From Azolla caroliniana (Eukaryota; Polypodiophyta): DNA of 64,000 nucleotides. Below the pieces are notes generated by a model that did no database searches, was not told the origin of the DNA, and saw only the letters and a program-made list of their open reading frames with translations. The stretch lies in contig JBHGNT010000005.1 in the NCBI GenBank assembly GCA_043228905.1, positions 11,966,001 to 12,030,000 on the forward strand, read 5' to 3'. The position numbers were made by a program, and so were the translations under genes. Shown here piece by piece: positions 31,881 through 43,856 of the stretch (the first letter of the stretch is position 1; every line of letters begins with the position of its first letter).

Positions 31881-34334
31881 ATGAAAAAAGAAAAACTTCT
31901 CCTTCAAGCTTTGTCCTCATCATGTGAAGAAGGAGGAAATTTGTCCATGCTTTTCCATCACCTCTCCTCCTCACAAACCCTCCTCTCTGCTAACACCTAT
32001 ATTCTATTACTCAGAGCTTCCATTAAAACGAAGAATCCATCTTATGCAAGACAAGTTCACGGGCACCTTCTTGAATTCGCTGACCACGAGTTCGACTCGA
32101 ACATCAATTTGGATTATGGGTTCCTCTTCGATTATTTAGTTGTAACTCTAGCAAAATGTGGTGCCGTCGATGATGCATACAAAATAGCGTGTTCTCTGGA
32201 CAATCTTAGTGTTCATTCTTGCACTGCTCTCATCGCTGCATATGCTGAATGTGGATATGGATCTAAATCCTTGGAAATGTATGAATATATGAAGGAAAAT
32301 GGTGTAGAACCTAATTCGTATACCTTTGTTGCACTCTTCAAAGCTTGTGGAGCCACACAAGACCTTGAAACTGGAAGATTTCTCCATTCTGATGCTCGTC
32401 GGAGATGCTTTACATCAAATCCATTCATCATTAACACTCTTGTAAGTATGTATGGGAAATGCGGTTCGGTTTCAGAAGCTGAAGAAGCTTTCTGCGGATT
32501 ATCACATCCTAATCCTATGTCTTGGAGTGTTATGCTCTCAGTATATGCTCAGCAAGGTCGAGGAGAAAACGCATTACTACTATATAGGCAGATGCAGGAA
32601 GAAGGTATCAGACCAAATCAGCACGCATTGACATCCATTGTTCAAGCGTGCACTATCCTATTAGAGGATGAAGAAACTGTATTTGTGAGAGAGCAACACA
32701 TAAAGCAGAAGTCATTAGAGATACTGAAGGCATTACATGCACATCCTCATATGAGAGGATGGCATCTTGATGTGGTTCTCGGAACTGCTCTTTTGAGTAT
32801 GTATGGGAAGTGTGGAGCAATAGTAGAAGCAATCCACACATTCCAGGCACTGTCGCATCGTGACCTCATTGCTTGGAATGCATTGTTATCAGTGCTTGTA
32901 GAACAAGGCCATAGCGAAAATGCTTTGGCTATCTATAGATTGATGCAAATGGAAGGGATAGCTCCTAATGAGCTCACATTCATATTCACTCTTCAGGCAT
33001 GTTGTCTTCTTATGAAGGAAGCGAAAGCTCGTGTTAGACATGAACAAAAAAAATCGATATGTTTAGGAATCGGAAAGGCATTGCATGTAGATGTAAAAAG
33101 AAAGGGATATGCATCCGATCTTGGTGTGGGCGCTGGCCTAATAAGTATGTATAGCCTCAGTGGGGTTGTTGATGAAGCAGAGGTAGTGTTCGTTGCATTA
33201 TCACATCGTGACACGGTGTTATGGAATGCAATGCTTTCAGCTTATGTTGAACAAGGATATGGAGAAAAGGCGTTCAAGTTGTATAGGCAAATGCAAGCAG
33301 AAGGAGTGAATACAAATGAAGCAACATGTGTAATTGTTCTTCAATCATGCAGCTTATTATTTGTAGAAGCTCAGTCTGCTGTCAACAAGGGGATATTAAA
33401 TAAAGATATGTGTTTGGAATTTGTGCAGGCGTTACATGCTGAAGCTCGTAGAAAAGGTATTGCATCGAATATAATTGTTGGTAACTCATTACTTAGTTTA
33501 TATGGGAAGTTTGGAGCAATCAGTGATGTCGAGAATGTATTCAGTGCATTATCACTTCCTGACATCATATCATGGACTAACTTGCTCATTGCATATGTTG
33601 AGCAAGGGCAAGGAGAGAATGCCGTATATTTGTACAAACACATGCTCAAGGAGGATGTTGATCTCGATGATGTTATACTTGTGTGTATCCTACAAGCTTG
33701 CAAAGTAACTGGGAGTTTGGACACATGTAAACAAATGCACTTCAATATAATTTCGGCGGGGTGCGATCAATACCCTTCCTTGGCAGTTTCTCTTATCAGT
33801 ACATATGGGAGTTGTGCTGATACGGTTGATGCAGAAGCCATCTTCAATAAGCTTTACATTTCTGAAATTATAACGTGGACTGCTTGCATGACTGGTCATG
33901 CTGAAGCAGGTCATTCTTTCACAAGCTTATACTTATTTGAACAGTTAAAATTAGCGGGATTTCAACCTGATGGAGTTTCATTCACAACAATTTTAGCAGC
34001 TTGTTGCCACACAGGGCTTGTTAGCGAAGGTCTTGAGTACTTTCTTTCCATGAGTAGAGACTATGGTTTAGTGTTGGAGTCATATCACTATGGAATTCTT
34101 ATCGACATGTTTGGCCGCGTTGGAGACTTTAATAAGATAGAGAATATGCTGCAGAATATATTTGTACAGACTGATATATCAGTTTGGCTATGCCTACTTG
34201 GAGCTTGTCGTTCACATGGTAACTTAGAACTCGCAAAAAGAGCATTTGATAACGCAATATGTCTACATCCTGAGCAAGGCAGTGCATATGTGTTTTTATC
34301 AAACATCTATGCAGATGGATTTCAAGACGAGTGA
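31881..34334 (+). CDS. PPR protein, PLS-class-like, truncated E domain
   Basis: An intronless gene of 817 codons from ATG at 31881 (ATGAAAAAAG) to TGA at 34332. PPR proteins bind organellar RNA and act in editing, splicing or stability. Tandem PPR motifs fill residues about 40-790. The module W-x-ALLSxYVEQGxGENALxLYRQM...EGxxPN recurs with its Trp at about residues 214, 330, 446, 563 and 664, so the period is about 117 residues in the middle. The extra length comes from a charged insert before xxLHADARRKG (for example FVREQHIKQKSLEILKALHA). The C-terminus enters an E-like motif (VWLCLLGACRSHGNLELAKR then SAYVFLSNIYADGFQDE) and stops, with no full E+ or DYW deaminase domain. Either it works with a partner that supplies the deaminase or it has lost it. 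No clear targeting peptide is seen. Confidence 0.9.
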   Translation: MKKEKLLLQALSSSCEEGGNLSMLFHHLSSSQTLLSANTYILLLRASIKTKNPSYARQVHGHLLEFADHEFDSNINLDYGFLFDYLVVTLAKCGAVDDAYKIACSLDNLSVHSCTALIAAYAECGYGSKSLEMYEYMKENGVEPNSYTFVALFKACGATQDLETGRFLHSDARRRCFTSNPFIINTLVSMYGKCGSVSEAEEAFCGLSHPNPMSWSVMLSVYAQQGRGENALLLYRQMQEEGIRPNQHALTSIVQACTILLEDEETVFVREQHIKQKSLEILKALHAHPHMRGWHLDVVLGTALLSMYGKCGAIVEAIHTFQALSHRDLIAWNALLSVLVEQGHSENALAIYRLMQMEGIAPNELTFIFTLQACCLLMKEAKARVRHEQKKSICLGIGKALHVDVKRKGYASDLGVGAGLISMYSLSGVVDEAEVVFVALSHRDTVLWNAMLSAYVEQGYGEKAFKLYRQMQAEGVNTNEATCVIVLQSCSLLFVEAQSAVNKGILNKDMCLEFVQALHAEARRKGIASNIIVGNSLLSLYGKFGAISDVENVFSALSLPDIISWTNLLIAYVEQGQGENAVYLYKHMLKEDVDLDDVILVCILQACKVTGSLDTCKQMHFNIISAGCDQYPSLAVSLISTYGSCADTVDAEAIFNKLYISEIITWTACMTGHAEAGHSFTSLYLFEQLKLAGFQPDGVSFTTILAACCHTGLVSEGLEYFLSMSRDYGLVLESYHYGILIDMFGRVGDFNKIENMLQNIFVQTDISVWLCLLGACRSHGNLELAKRAFDNAICLHPEQGSAYVFLSNIYADGFQDE

Positions 34335-36505
34335 CATTCATCCACAATGTTATGATTTATATCCAATTTGCAATTGACATTAGCATGGGATATCTTGGAA
34401 TGTATGCTGTAAGAAAAGAACTCTCAGAAGTTCTCGTGTGGATTGAAGTCACGAATTCCAGGCATTCTATGCAATATTATACCAGGAACAAATGCACAAG
34501 GGTTGTGCTGAACGCCATTCAAGAGCACACAAAGTCCATGCATTGTGTGTTATGGATTTTGGATCAAAGGCAAAGACATCACCAAGGTTTCTAGGGTGAC
34601 AAGGATTATGCAAGTTCGTGGAATATCCAAGCACATTACAATAGCAGGAGACAGTGGATGGTGAAAGATAAGGGATTAAGATACATGGAAGTTGGAGGTG
34701 ACAATGGTGGACTTTGTTGGAGTGGTCAAATTTTGAAGAAGGCAGACCAAGAACTTGTACGAGGCAAGAATGACAAGAATAGAAAATGAAGAAAAGTAGA
34801 AGGATAAGGAGGTCGACCTCCATCAGTCTATAAAAAGGGCAAGAGGACTTCTATTTCGAGGAGTTTCATCTTCTCCTTTGTTTTCTGCTGATCAACGTAA
34901 AATTTTATGGATCATGATTTGGAGATCGGAGTGACGTTTTAGAGGCCAATCCAGTTTGGTGTTAGGGCCGCCATAGTCTCTCGATTTGGCTGCATCAAGT
35001 GTTCGAGTTTCGAAGCAATTCTTGATCCATGATTGAGTGGTGGAAAGGTTGCTGAAGCTTAGGGGAAGGATGAGGTATGGAGGCTGATTTGGATATTTGT
35101 GGAGGGTTTTTTGGCAGCCATCAACAGTCGCTATCGTTGGAAGTATCAGCCTTCCTTCCTATTGAGAGTGGTCACTTGCATGAGCCATAACTTAGCCATT
35201 CAGAATTCGATTTCTGATCCATTTGTCCTATTGGTTTCCTCTTTCCATCATCTCTTCTTTGAAGATGTACATGTATCCTTATTCTTCCATAATATCTGGT
35301 TTTTCCTTAAAATACTGATCTCGAGTTTCTCTAGGTAGATCTCCTTATTTAAGGTTTTTACATATTGGTAATACAATGTTCTGATTCTCTATCTAGTGCA
35401 TACTTCAACCCACATCACATAGTTTGAAGCCTTTTTCTTCCATGGAATGCATAAAGACATGAGTAGAGACCAACTTTGTAGTCTTATAAGATTCAGTATT
35501 TAAAGCAGCAAACAGACAAGAAAATCACATGGCTTTAACTATAATATGGCACACCAAAGGCAATATAAGAGTTTATGAACAATGATGGTGCTCCAAAGAT
35601 AGTACAAGGTGCATAGATAACAAGCCGCATTATATATTATTGAGGTAATGACAGGCAATTACTAACCTGATTTATCAAGATGATGTAGCAGTTGAAACAC
35701 AATATGACGGTGACAATTCTTTGACCAGCAATAATTAGAGCCCAGTCAGCATAACAAATCTCATCGGCTCAACATAAATCAAATGTCTTCTTTAAATTAC
35801 ATATCATCAACAAAATACACTGCCTGCTACAGAATGGAAGCACTAACCATTTACAAAAGCAAAATTAGTGAAGGAATATGGCAGGCCATAAAAAAGTAAG
35901 AATTATTGAAGTGTGAACATATCCGATTGTCCAAAGACCACATTCTATTCACAAGCAAAGCTGAAGCAAACAAGTCGTTTATACATCTATTTATTTTTCC
36001 AAAAACTGTTTATACATCATGTTAAGTAAGAATCACTTAAAGTGAGCTATTTTCGTGGGGTTCTGCATCATTACTTCCTCAAATTAAATAGTACTATGGA
36101 AACTTCTGTATAAAGTACGTCATACACAATTTATGATCTATATACCTAACTACTAGCTAGCAAAGCATCCATCAATTTCACAAGTCATATAACAGAAACA
36201 CATGTCTACCTACATTTATAATGAAAAGATTGTTTTCTGCTTAAGTGAAAGAAATCCTTCGAACAGTTAAATATTAAGTTGTTGCAAGTTCTTACCAAAT
36301 AAGCATTCTAACTTCTAAGATATATATTTATAAACACATCCTTTAAAAAACATCGGCACCATTATTACATTGAATGTGGCACTCTAGTCTCTATCCTACA
36401 AAATTTTGCAAGTCTTTTCATAAGTGACGGGGCTGAACAGATGTGAATAATCAGAATCTGTACTGCACTAGCCTAATATAAAAAAATTATCTGAAACTAG
36501 AGATT
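34335..36505. other. Spacer with palindrome and TATA-like signal
   Basis: No gene is supported. A perfect 14-bp palindrome, GGAGGTCGACCTCC (34808-34821), lies six bases upstream of TATAAAAAGG (34829-34838). This looks like a promoter or a decayed LTR, but no TG...CA ends or coding follow-on were found. The rest is AT-rich without recognisable signals. Confidence 0.45.
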
Positions 36506-37622
36506 TCAGAAATTTAAGGTTCTACAAGCTTTCCCCTTAGTCGTTGAAGGAGAAGTCTGACAAGCATTAATATTGGAGGAAACAATGGCAGGAGAATTTC
36601 CTGCACCAGCCCAATGTCTGAGTTGGCCAGGACGAATGAAAACCTGAACCTTCCTAACACCAAGAATATGTCTTCCTGGCTTAAGCTTTGCGCTCAAGTA
36701 AGGTGTGAGGCCATGCCGAACAGATGAAGGAACTCTCTCATTCCTCGTTAACCCACTTTCTTTAATATGTGACGAGACTGATATTTGGCTTGATTCTGAA
36801 GTGGTCGGTACTTGAAGACAAAGGGAGACAGAATCATCATGTATTAGTCCAAAACTCTCAGAAACATCACAACAGCGAGAAGAAGTCGTCAGCGTTGAGT
36901 TAGCCGGACCAGCAGCTCCAGAAGTTTCTGGATCCTCATAGCATAGCAAATCGTCACCTTTTTCGCCGTTAACTGAGACTTCTGAGATGGACTTCAGCGA
37001 GGAACTTATCTGAACAAACGCAGCGCGATACAAAGATAAATTAGCAGAAAATGTTCGTAAAAGTAATCAAAATATTATAAGAAGAAGACTTACAGTAGCA
37101 GCTTCATGACCAGTTTCCAAGCCATGATAACAACGTCCAGAATATTTTTTATCTGAGATGAAATTCAGCCTTGAAGTTTAAGAATTTCCTTTGATACAAA
37201 CACTCCAGTTTAAAATCATCAGTTAATGCTCATACTCCATACCTTCACTTATAGACGAAGATGCTGTGGAAAAAGATGGAGGAAGCCACCTTAGCTTCCC
37301 ATCTGAGGACTTGGAAAGATGTATGAGATTTCCTCGAACAGTGCAAATGTCAGAAATCTTGGATCGTGTTTGACAGGAATCACTTTGAGGTGTTTCTGGC
37401 TCCGTAATAAAAGAAACTCGCTGGTATTTAACAAAATTGATGTAAGAAGCAGCTCAGACGGAAAAACATAAATGTAGTATTTCTATGTGCACTCAGAATG
37501 ATTCTAAAATTCAATGTTCCAGTATGGAATAAAGTTATGCAGATGCAGAAGCTATTTACCTTTGCATCTTCATAACACATTCCGTTTGCTTCTTCACAGT
37601 AGTTCTCTTCGCGTTTCAGCAT
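36506..37622 (-). CDS. Unrecognised four-exon plant gene
   Basis: Exons in transcript order: 37560-37622, 37243-37420, 37094-37152, 36506-37009. All have GT-AG introns and compatible phases, giving 804 nt, 267 aa. I do not recognise the family. The N-terminus is charged (MLKREENYCEEANGMCYEDA). A basic segment, VRGNLIHLSKSSDGKLRWLP, is at about 46-66. A Ser/Thr-rich acidic middle spans about 100-190. A conserved-looking segment, KLKPGRHILGVRKVQVFIRP, is at about 210-230, followed by GQLRHWAGAG. There is no membrane segment or signal peptide, and composition suggests a soluble, possibly nuclear protein. Start choice is the first ATG of the most upstream supported exon; non-coding 5' exons near 38.25 kb are possible (a GT donor follows CTCAAAG near 38231). 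Confidence 0.7.
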
Positions 37623-38300
37623 TTTGAAAAGTAAGTATATGGATTCTGTCGGGCACTAAGCCTACCGTGAAGAGAAGCAAGTTATCAAACTTCAGATCAG
37701 AAGAGTAAGTGGCATTCATTCTCATGCACTTCGTCAATGTCATAAAAGAACGGAATACACAAATCGGAGAAGAACGGGTCTTGAGATAATAATTTACTAG
37801 TAGCTTACTATTTACTTCCATTAATGTACCCATAGAAAATGGTTGATGTTCAAACTTTTTCAGAAAAATGTGATAACTAGACAAATAGATGACGGGAAGA
37901 AACTTGTAAGTTTCGGTACTGCTTTATAGAGCATGTCAATATCGATATAAAACCAGAAAACCTTGCAATCACGAGTTAAATGGAGAAATGCAAAACCATA
38001 TGAAAGCAAATGAATTGAGAAGGTGTAAACATTGGCAACAAATTGGAAAAATGGTAACTTAACACAGATAAACAACATTCCAACAAGGGATAAGGGATAC
38101 AATGACAGACAAGGCATACCTAGTGTGATTCGCATGTATAATGCTGCTACATGGAAGGAAGAATACGGACATGGAGGGAAAATATAGTGCGGATGTAGAA
38201 TTTTAAGATTTGAATCAAGGCGTGAGTTACCTTTGAGGGAGCTGTGAGACAGGTTGCGATCAGTAGAAGTTCGAAAATGCCATAGGTTGATCAAACCGAA
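37623..38300 (-). other. Putative 5' region of the unrecognised gene
   Basis: Upstream of the first coding exon. A possible non-coding first exon ends at a CTCAAAG/GTAACTC donor near 38231. No clear coding potential was seen. Confidence 0.35.
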
Positions 38301-38337
38301 GGAAGATGAGGTACGGTCAGAATGCAGAATTCTTGGC

Positions 38338-38380
<43 letters not shown>

Positions 38381-38430
38381 CGATCAGTAGAAATTCGGAA
38401 ATGGCGCAGGGTTAATCACAGTGAAGCAGA
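38250..38430. repeat. (GA)n run flanked by a diverged direct repeat
   Basis: A GA microsatellite at 38340-38377 is flanked by two related stretches of about 50 bp that both begin CGATCAGTAGAA-TTCG (about 38257 and 38379). The duplication probably covers part of the 5' region of the neighbouring gene. Confidence 0.65.
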
Positions 38431-40668
38431 AGGATGGAAGAAAAGGAAGTTGGATGGGAGTGCAGAGAGAGGTGGAGGAGGGAGGGAGGGAGGGGGTTGT
38501 GAAGGGGCTGAAGGAAAGAGAAGTTGTAGGGGGAAGGAGGGCCGTTTGAGAAATTTTTGGAGAGAGAGACACAGAGAGAGGGAGAGGGACAGTCTCTCTC
38601 CCTCTGTGTGGGCCTCTGAGCTCTCTCTCTCTCTCCCTCTAGAGCTCTAGAGCTCTCCACATTTTGGCGCCATTTCCCGTCTGTAAATAAACAATAGTAA
38701 AGGAGTAGAAGTAATGTGCGCTGACGTGGAGATCTAATTAAACGTAGCCATCGCAATAATCATAAGCATAATAATAATAATAATAATAAGAGGGAGGGGG
38801 GGGGATTTTAATTTGAATTCCAAATTTGGGGGGGAAAAATCTGATCCACAGAGGAAGAAGAAGAAGAAAAAGAAAAACACGATTCTTCGTCTTCGTCTTC
38901 TTCTTCCTATTACATGCAATTGTTATTCATTAGTTCGAACTAATTAACACTCTCTCATGTATGTATGTATGTATTGTATGTATGTTACATGTATGTATGT
39001 GGGCCAAGTTCATCAACAGGGGCCCATAATATGAATGGATCACACTTGACCCCCCCCCCCTCCCCCTCCATCCTTTCCTCCCATAATGAGAATACACATA
39101 ATATCCCTATTCATCCCAATCCTAGCCACCACCACCCAGTCTCCCTTGAACATTAAATCTATTTATGCCCCTCGTCGGTTTAGGAGAATTCTAATTGGTC
39201 CTCCTGTGCAAGCTCTTCTTGTATTGGCGTGATGGCATGCAACAAAACACCTTTAGTCAACTTCTCTTGCAATGTATCCACCACACGGAAGTCGTAAGAA
39301 AATAATACTGATAAGTGATATCTATATAAAATTTAACATAATTTTCACATATTTGTTTCGGATTTTTTTTCTCTTTAAACATGAGAGTGCTTCTTTCCCC
39401 AAGCTTGGTCATGATTTGTGACAGGATATCTAAATTCTTGAACCCATGAGGTAGCCCGATGGCTTGAGATGTTGCTCTAGTTTTCCACCCTCACTATGCA
39501 TGCGATCACAATGAATGTGGGTGTTCCATTGCCATCCCTAGCTCGCTTGGCTTATATTGAACTTTAAACCTCGTCGATGTCATAGATACTAGTGATGCAT
39601 CTCACATTGTTGCCATTGCAAGGGAACCGTAGCCCTACCTACGTGTTCTCAATAATAGTCATTTGTGTCAGGTGTAAACAAACTCATTGTACTCAATCAT
39701 TGCAGCAAAAAAATCATGGAATGCATCGGCTTCCAATGCCTTTGTTCGTAACTCTCAATTAGCTTATGCATAGACTCTTGCATATGAAATTGGAGGAAAT
39801 TGCAAACCTTGTCATATGCTTGTCTATGCACTCCCAACACTTATGAATTTCCATGAGGCAAAAACATAAGAGTGAATAAATAATCTAATCATAGGAAGCA
39901 CCAACAAAACTAAAATGGCAGTTTGTCGTTATGCCAATTGGTTTGTACCATGGAGATTCTTGCCTCACGCACACACAATGATACAATAGATGGCTTAATA
40001 TTTGTTAAAGCCTATATAAATACCACTGTAAATTAAAAAAATAGTGAAAACACATTGGGTGAATGAGTCCATTAAGATATAGATGATTCCAACATATATC
40101 GAGGGAAAATGTAGTAAAACTAGCATAGTTAAGTACCTTATAGTTTCTCAAATGAAAATTTAATAATAATGAACATGTGTCCAAATATTCAAATGACTTG
40201 AGATGGTCACATAATCTTTATTTGTTTTTGGAGAACGCATATATTATGGTTTATGAGTATGGAGGCTTGTTTGAATCATGTACTCCTTGAGAACACATAT
40301 TTCGTGTATGTAGACTCTTAAATTAGCCTTCCCAATAGCATCTAAGTTCTTACAATCAAACAAGTGTCACAACTTATAACTTCACGACAGACATACAATG
40401 AGATATAATCTCAAAACTCAAATACCCACACAACCTTACAATTCACCACCTCCTCAGTGTTGTCACAATTGCTCAACCCATAAATAATAAATAATAATAA
40501 GATCTTTAACACTGAGGCCAAAAATCTAACAAAGGAATTAAGATGGTACCACTTGACCTCGTTATTATGGAAGCAAAGGAATTATAAAAAGGTCTTGAAA
40601 CAAAAAATGAGAACAAAGGGAAGATCATTGCCCGTAGGAAAGAAAATGTTTGCTTACATCATTGTTGG
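38431..40668. other. Spacer without recognisable genes
   Basis: GA/CT-rich to about 38660, an (ATA)n run near 38768-38790, GTAT repeats at 38958-38990, and then AT-rich sequence. All long readings in the GA/CT-rich part are composition artefacts. Confidence 0.55.
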
Positions 40669-41128
40669 GAACAGTCAGCAACAATTCAGTTTGAATCGAA
40701 CTGAATTGTGAAACCGTGGCTTAACGGTTTAAACACTTTGGTTCAAGTTCAAGTTTTTCTTAACGGTTCGGATTCAATGGTTTAATGGTTTTTTAATTTT
40801 TTAAAACTTTTTAAAAATAAAATAAAATAGTTTTAAAACAATCATTTCATTTTAAAGCCTAATTCTCACATTTTAGGAAAATCTTTAAATTTTTTTAAAA
40901 TTAAAATTTAGAATAATGAAAATTTTTAATTTGAAATTTGAAATTTGACCTAAGTTGAAAACCAAAACCAAACCACGAAACCGCGTTTTTAACGGTTTAA
41001 TGGTTTGGATTTGTTATTTAATGGTTCGATTTAAACAGTTTCGTGTTTCGGTTTGGTTCAAGTTTAAAAAAAATTAACGGGTTGATTTTGATACTCTCAA
41101 ACCGAACCAAAGCCGTTGTCTATTGTTA
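40669..41128. mobile_element. hAT-like MITE, copy 2
   Basis: About 460 bp, related to the element at 26110-26626. It has the same order of CGGTTTAACGG-type units, an AT-rich middle, and ends GAACAGTCAGCAAC and GTTGTCTATTGTTA, which resemble copy 1. It is flanked by attgttgg (40661-40668) and attattgg (41129-41136), an 8-bp duplication with one mismatch. More diverged than copy 1 and therefore probably older. Confidence 0.75.
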
Positions 41129-43284
41129 ATTATTGGTTATTAATTTTTTATATGATATATGTTTTATTTGGGATTTGGCCATGATTCCACCAAGTCATCA
41201 AGTTTGTATCCTTTGAGAGTGTATATACTTATTTGGTTAAATTTTGTGCAGAGATGGTACCTTGACAATTCTTCGCACAAATATAATAAAATTTTAATAT
41301 AGGCAATTGGATATGCTTAAAAGAAGTTAAAGATATGCGTGTTGAATTCGTATAGCTAATGTGTCAACCCAATGTAAACGTTTTGTATAAACTGAATTAA
41401 CGATGACATAAGCTAGACTAATAGCAGATCATCAAACTTGATAATCACGCAACCCTATGCAATGGTCAATGCAACTAAATTGCATTATTGGAAGTTTATT
41501 ATTATTACAATGGTTCCAATGTCCATATATTTGCAATGTACAAAACATCATAAAACATAATGAGAAGTTAGGGACATCCATCTCTAGTTTTCCTACTTGA
41601 AAACATTAACTCCCATGCAAGGTAAGAGAAGAGATCTACAGGCAAGGCCAAACCTATGTTTAGGATGAAGCTTTGACTCTTTTATTTTCATGAGTTTGAT
41701 GCTACAGTGTAAACCACAAAGTGAACGTCAATAGACGAAGGTAATAAATGAGATAAGCTTCTAGTAATAGTAACCATAGCGGAGAGGAGAGTGTAGGAAT
41801 GAGAAAATGGTCGGAAATCACCATCTGTGAGAGAGGTAAGGAGAGAGCCAAGAAATCTTTAGATGGTAACACATGTGCATACAATGCATTTCATGTTTAC
41901 TATTTCAATGGTTGATTTTGAGTGTGTGTAGTCCAAGGTTTTGCTTTGCTAACTCTTTATCAAAGCAATGGTTCTCTTTTTGAAGCAAAAAACACATGGG
42001 GGTTTTTTGGGAAAAAAAAAACACATGTAGGGTTTGATACTTTGTATGCAAAGTTCAAGTTTTGATGACTCTTTATCAAATCATTTGGTTTCTTTATGGA
42101 GTAACAAAGCACATGATATATGTCTAAACTATGTATGACATATACAAAGGTGACATCCCTCCTTTTGAGGACACGCCCATCTATATTTTGTTGACAATAT
42201 ATTTGCATAATGAAGAATGTTATTAAAACATACCAAAGTAAAACATATATAACATTATTTTTACCTTGGTAAGAAAATGTTATCTACGAGTGTTCCATAA
42301 CATCATCTAAACTTGGGATGAATTGGAAAACTCCCGGCACTCAAAATACAACATTCAAGAGCATATATTTGTTGTTACAAAAGGGCTAGTTGTTGTTCTT
42401 AGGACATCTTGATGTGCAACAACATAAAAAAAGAACATATTAGTTGTTCTAGAACATCGAGCACTTTGATGTGCAAGAACATAAAAAACAAGAACATTAT
42501 AAAATTTATAGAACATTGGCAACCATGATATGTAAGAATGTGGTAAACGAAAATTGGTCAAATCTAGGTGGAGATGTACCTCAAGTGGTATTGCACACAC
42601 CCTCCACATCATGCTGGTTTCGAATGCACATTCGAACATTTATGTAAGATTGTCAAATAAAAGAAAACGGTGAATGATAAACACAAACATCCTCCATGCA
42701 AGTTGGGGTTTGAACGGCATGACCACACACCTCGATGTGCAACAATGACAACAATCATTAAAGTTATGCCATGGTGAGACAACACCAAAACTATGACTTA
42801 TAAGAACAAAACTCACACAACTACGAATTGTTGTGCGGGTTTTCTATACAATATCTTATTTTTCAAACCTTAGTCTTAAGTTTTTTTAAAAGATTTCCAA
42901 GGGTGATATTTTGCCTTCTTTTTCTTTGTGGAAAACAAGATTTGCAACCATTATTGGCTACTCCAAATTTACCACCCGCAAACACTCGAGAATCGAGATC
43001 ATATCCATGTTTCCACTACCCTTCATTGACCACACACCTTATTGACTTTAATGCAACGTTTTTTTGCCCCTAGAGTCAATTTTGTTTTCCAAAAAAAGAA
43101 AATCTTCATTAGTAGAACTTCTGCATACATGATGAAATGATTAGTCTGAAAACAATACAATGGCTCTAGCCATGGCGACCTATAACAAAGCACAAAGAAG
43201 CAGAGTGAAAGACTAAAAAGAATGACATTGGACATCCTATATGTAACGAACATCTAGATAAACCCTTTTTGAGGATGATTCATC
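41129..43284. other. AT-rich spacer
   Basis: No gene recognised. A local direct repeat of about 30 bp (GATGTGCAA-AACATAAAAAA) occurs at about 42413 and 42469. Confidence 0.5.
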
Positions 43285-43856
43285 CTAACATTCTTCCATT
43301 GAACAATCAACACATACTAGTGCGTTCGAATTAGTTGAAAAATTATCTGCATTGTGGAAGCAGTGGATATCTTGAGAATGTTCCTTAATTTTACTTTCAG
43401 AATGAAGAGCTTGGCTTAAATTCTCCACACAAGAATCCATGCTAAAAATATTTTCCGCCTCAACATTAGGCTCAATTTGTCTTATCATTTGAGTCAATGA
43501 ATGATACACATTGAGCTATCACCTACAACATGCTTGGCAAATTTTTGTACTTCAACACTTGCTTCGGTTGTTGCATTTGTGGGCACCAAACTTTCCATGA
43601 CACCGATGCAATTGTTTTCTTCAACATTTGTGTACAACAACCTATTATTTTGTTGAAGAGAGAAAGTATAATCTTGGATTGCATTTTGAAGTAGGTTCAT
43701 AGATTCTACACTAATACATGCTTTAACTTCAACATCACACTCTTCAAAAGACATCACAACCAAGTATGCATGCTCACCAAAAGGCTTTATATCGTCATTG
43801 AGATCTACATCAGAAAGAGTTTCTTGCAGATGTTCATAATCTTTCATACATTCCAT
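43285..43856 (-). other. Weak coding-like region, unrecognised
   Basis: Two minus-strand readings, 43494-43856 (MECMKDYEHLQETLSDVDLN) and 43285-43509, abut with a register change near 43500. Their composition is acidic and Ser/Asn-rich, with no domain I recognise. They may be remnants of one exon or chance. Low support. Confidence 0.25.

Noticed and set aside
38306-38756. Arg/Glu-rich and Ser/Pro/Leu-rich readings of over 100 codons
   Set aside because: Products of GA/CT-rich simple sequence on both strands.
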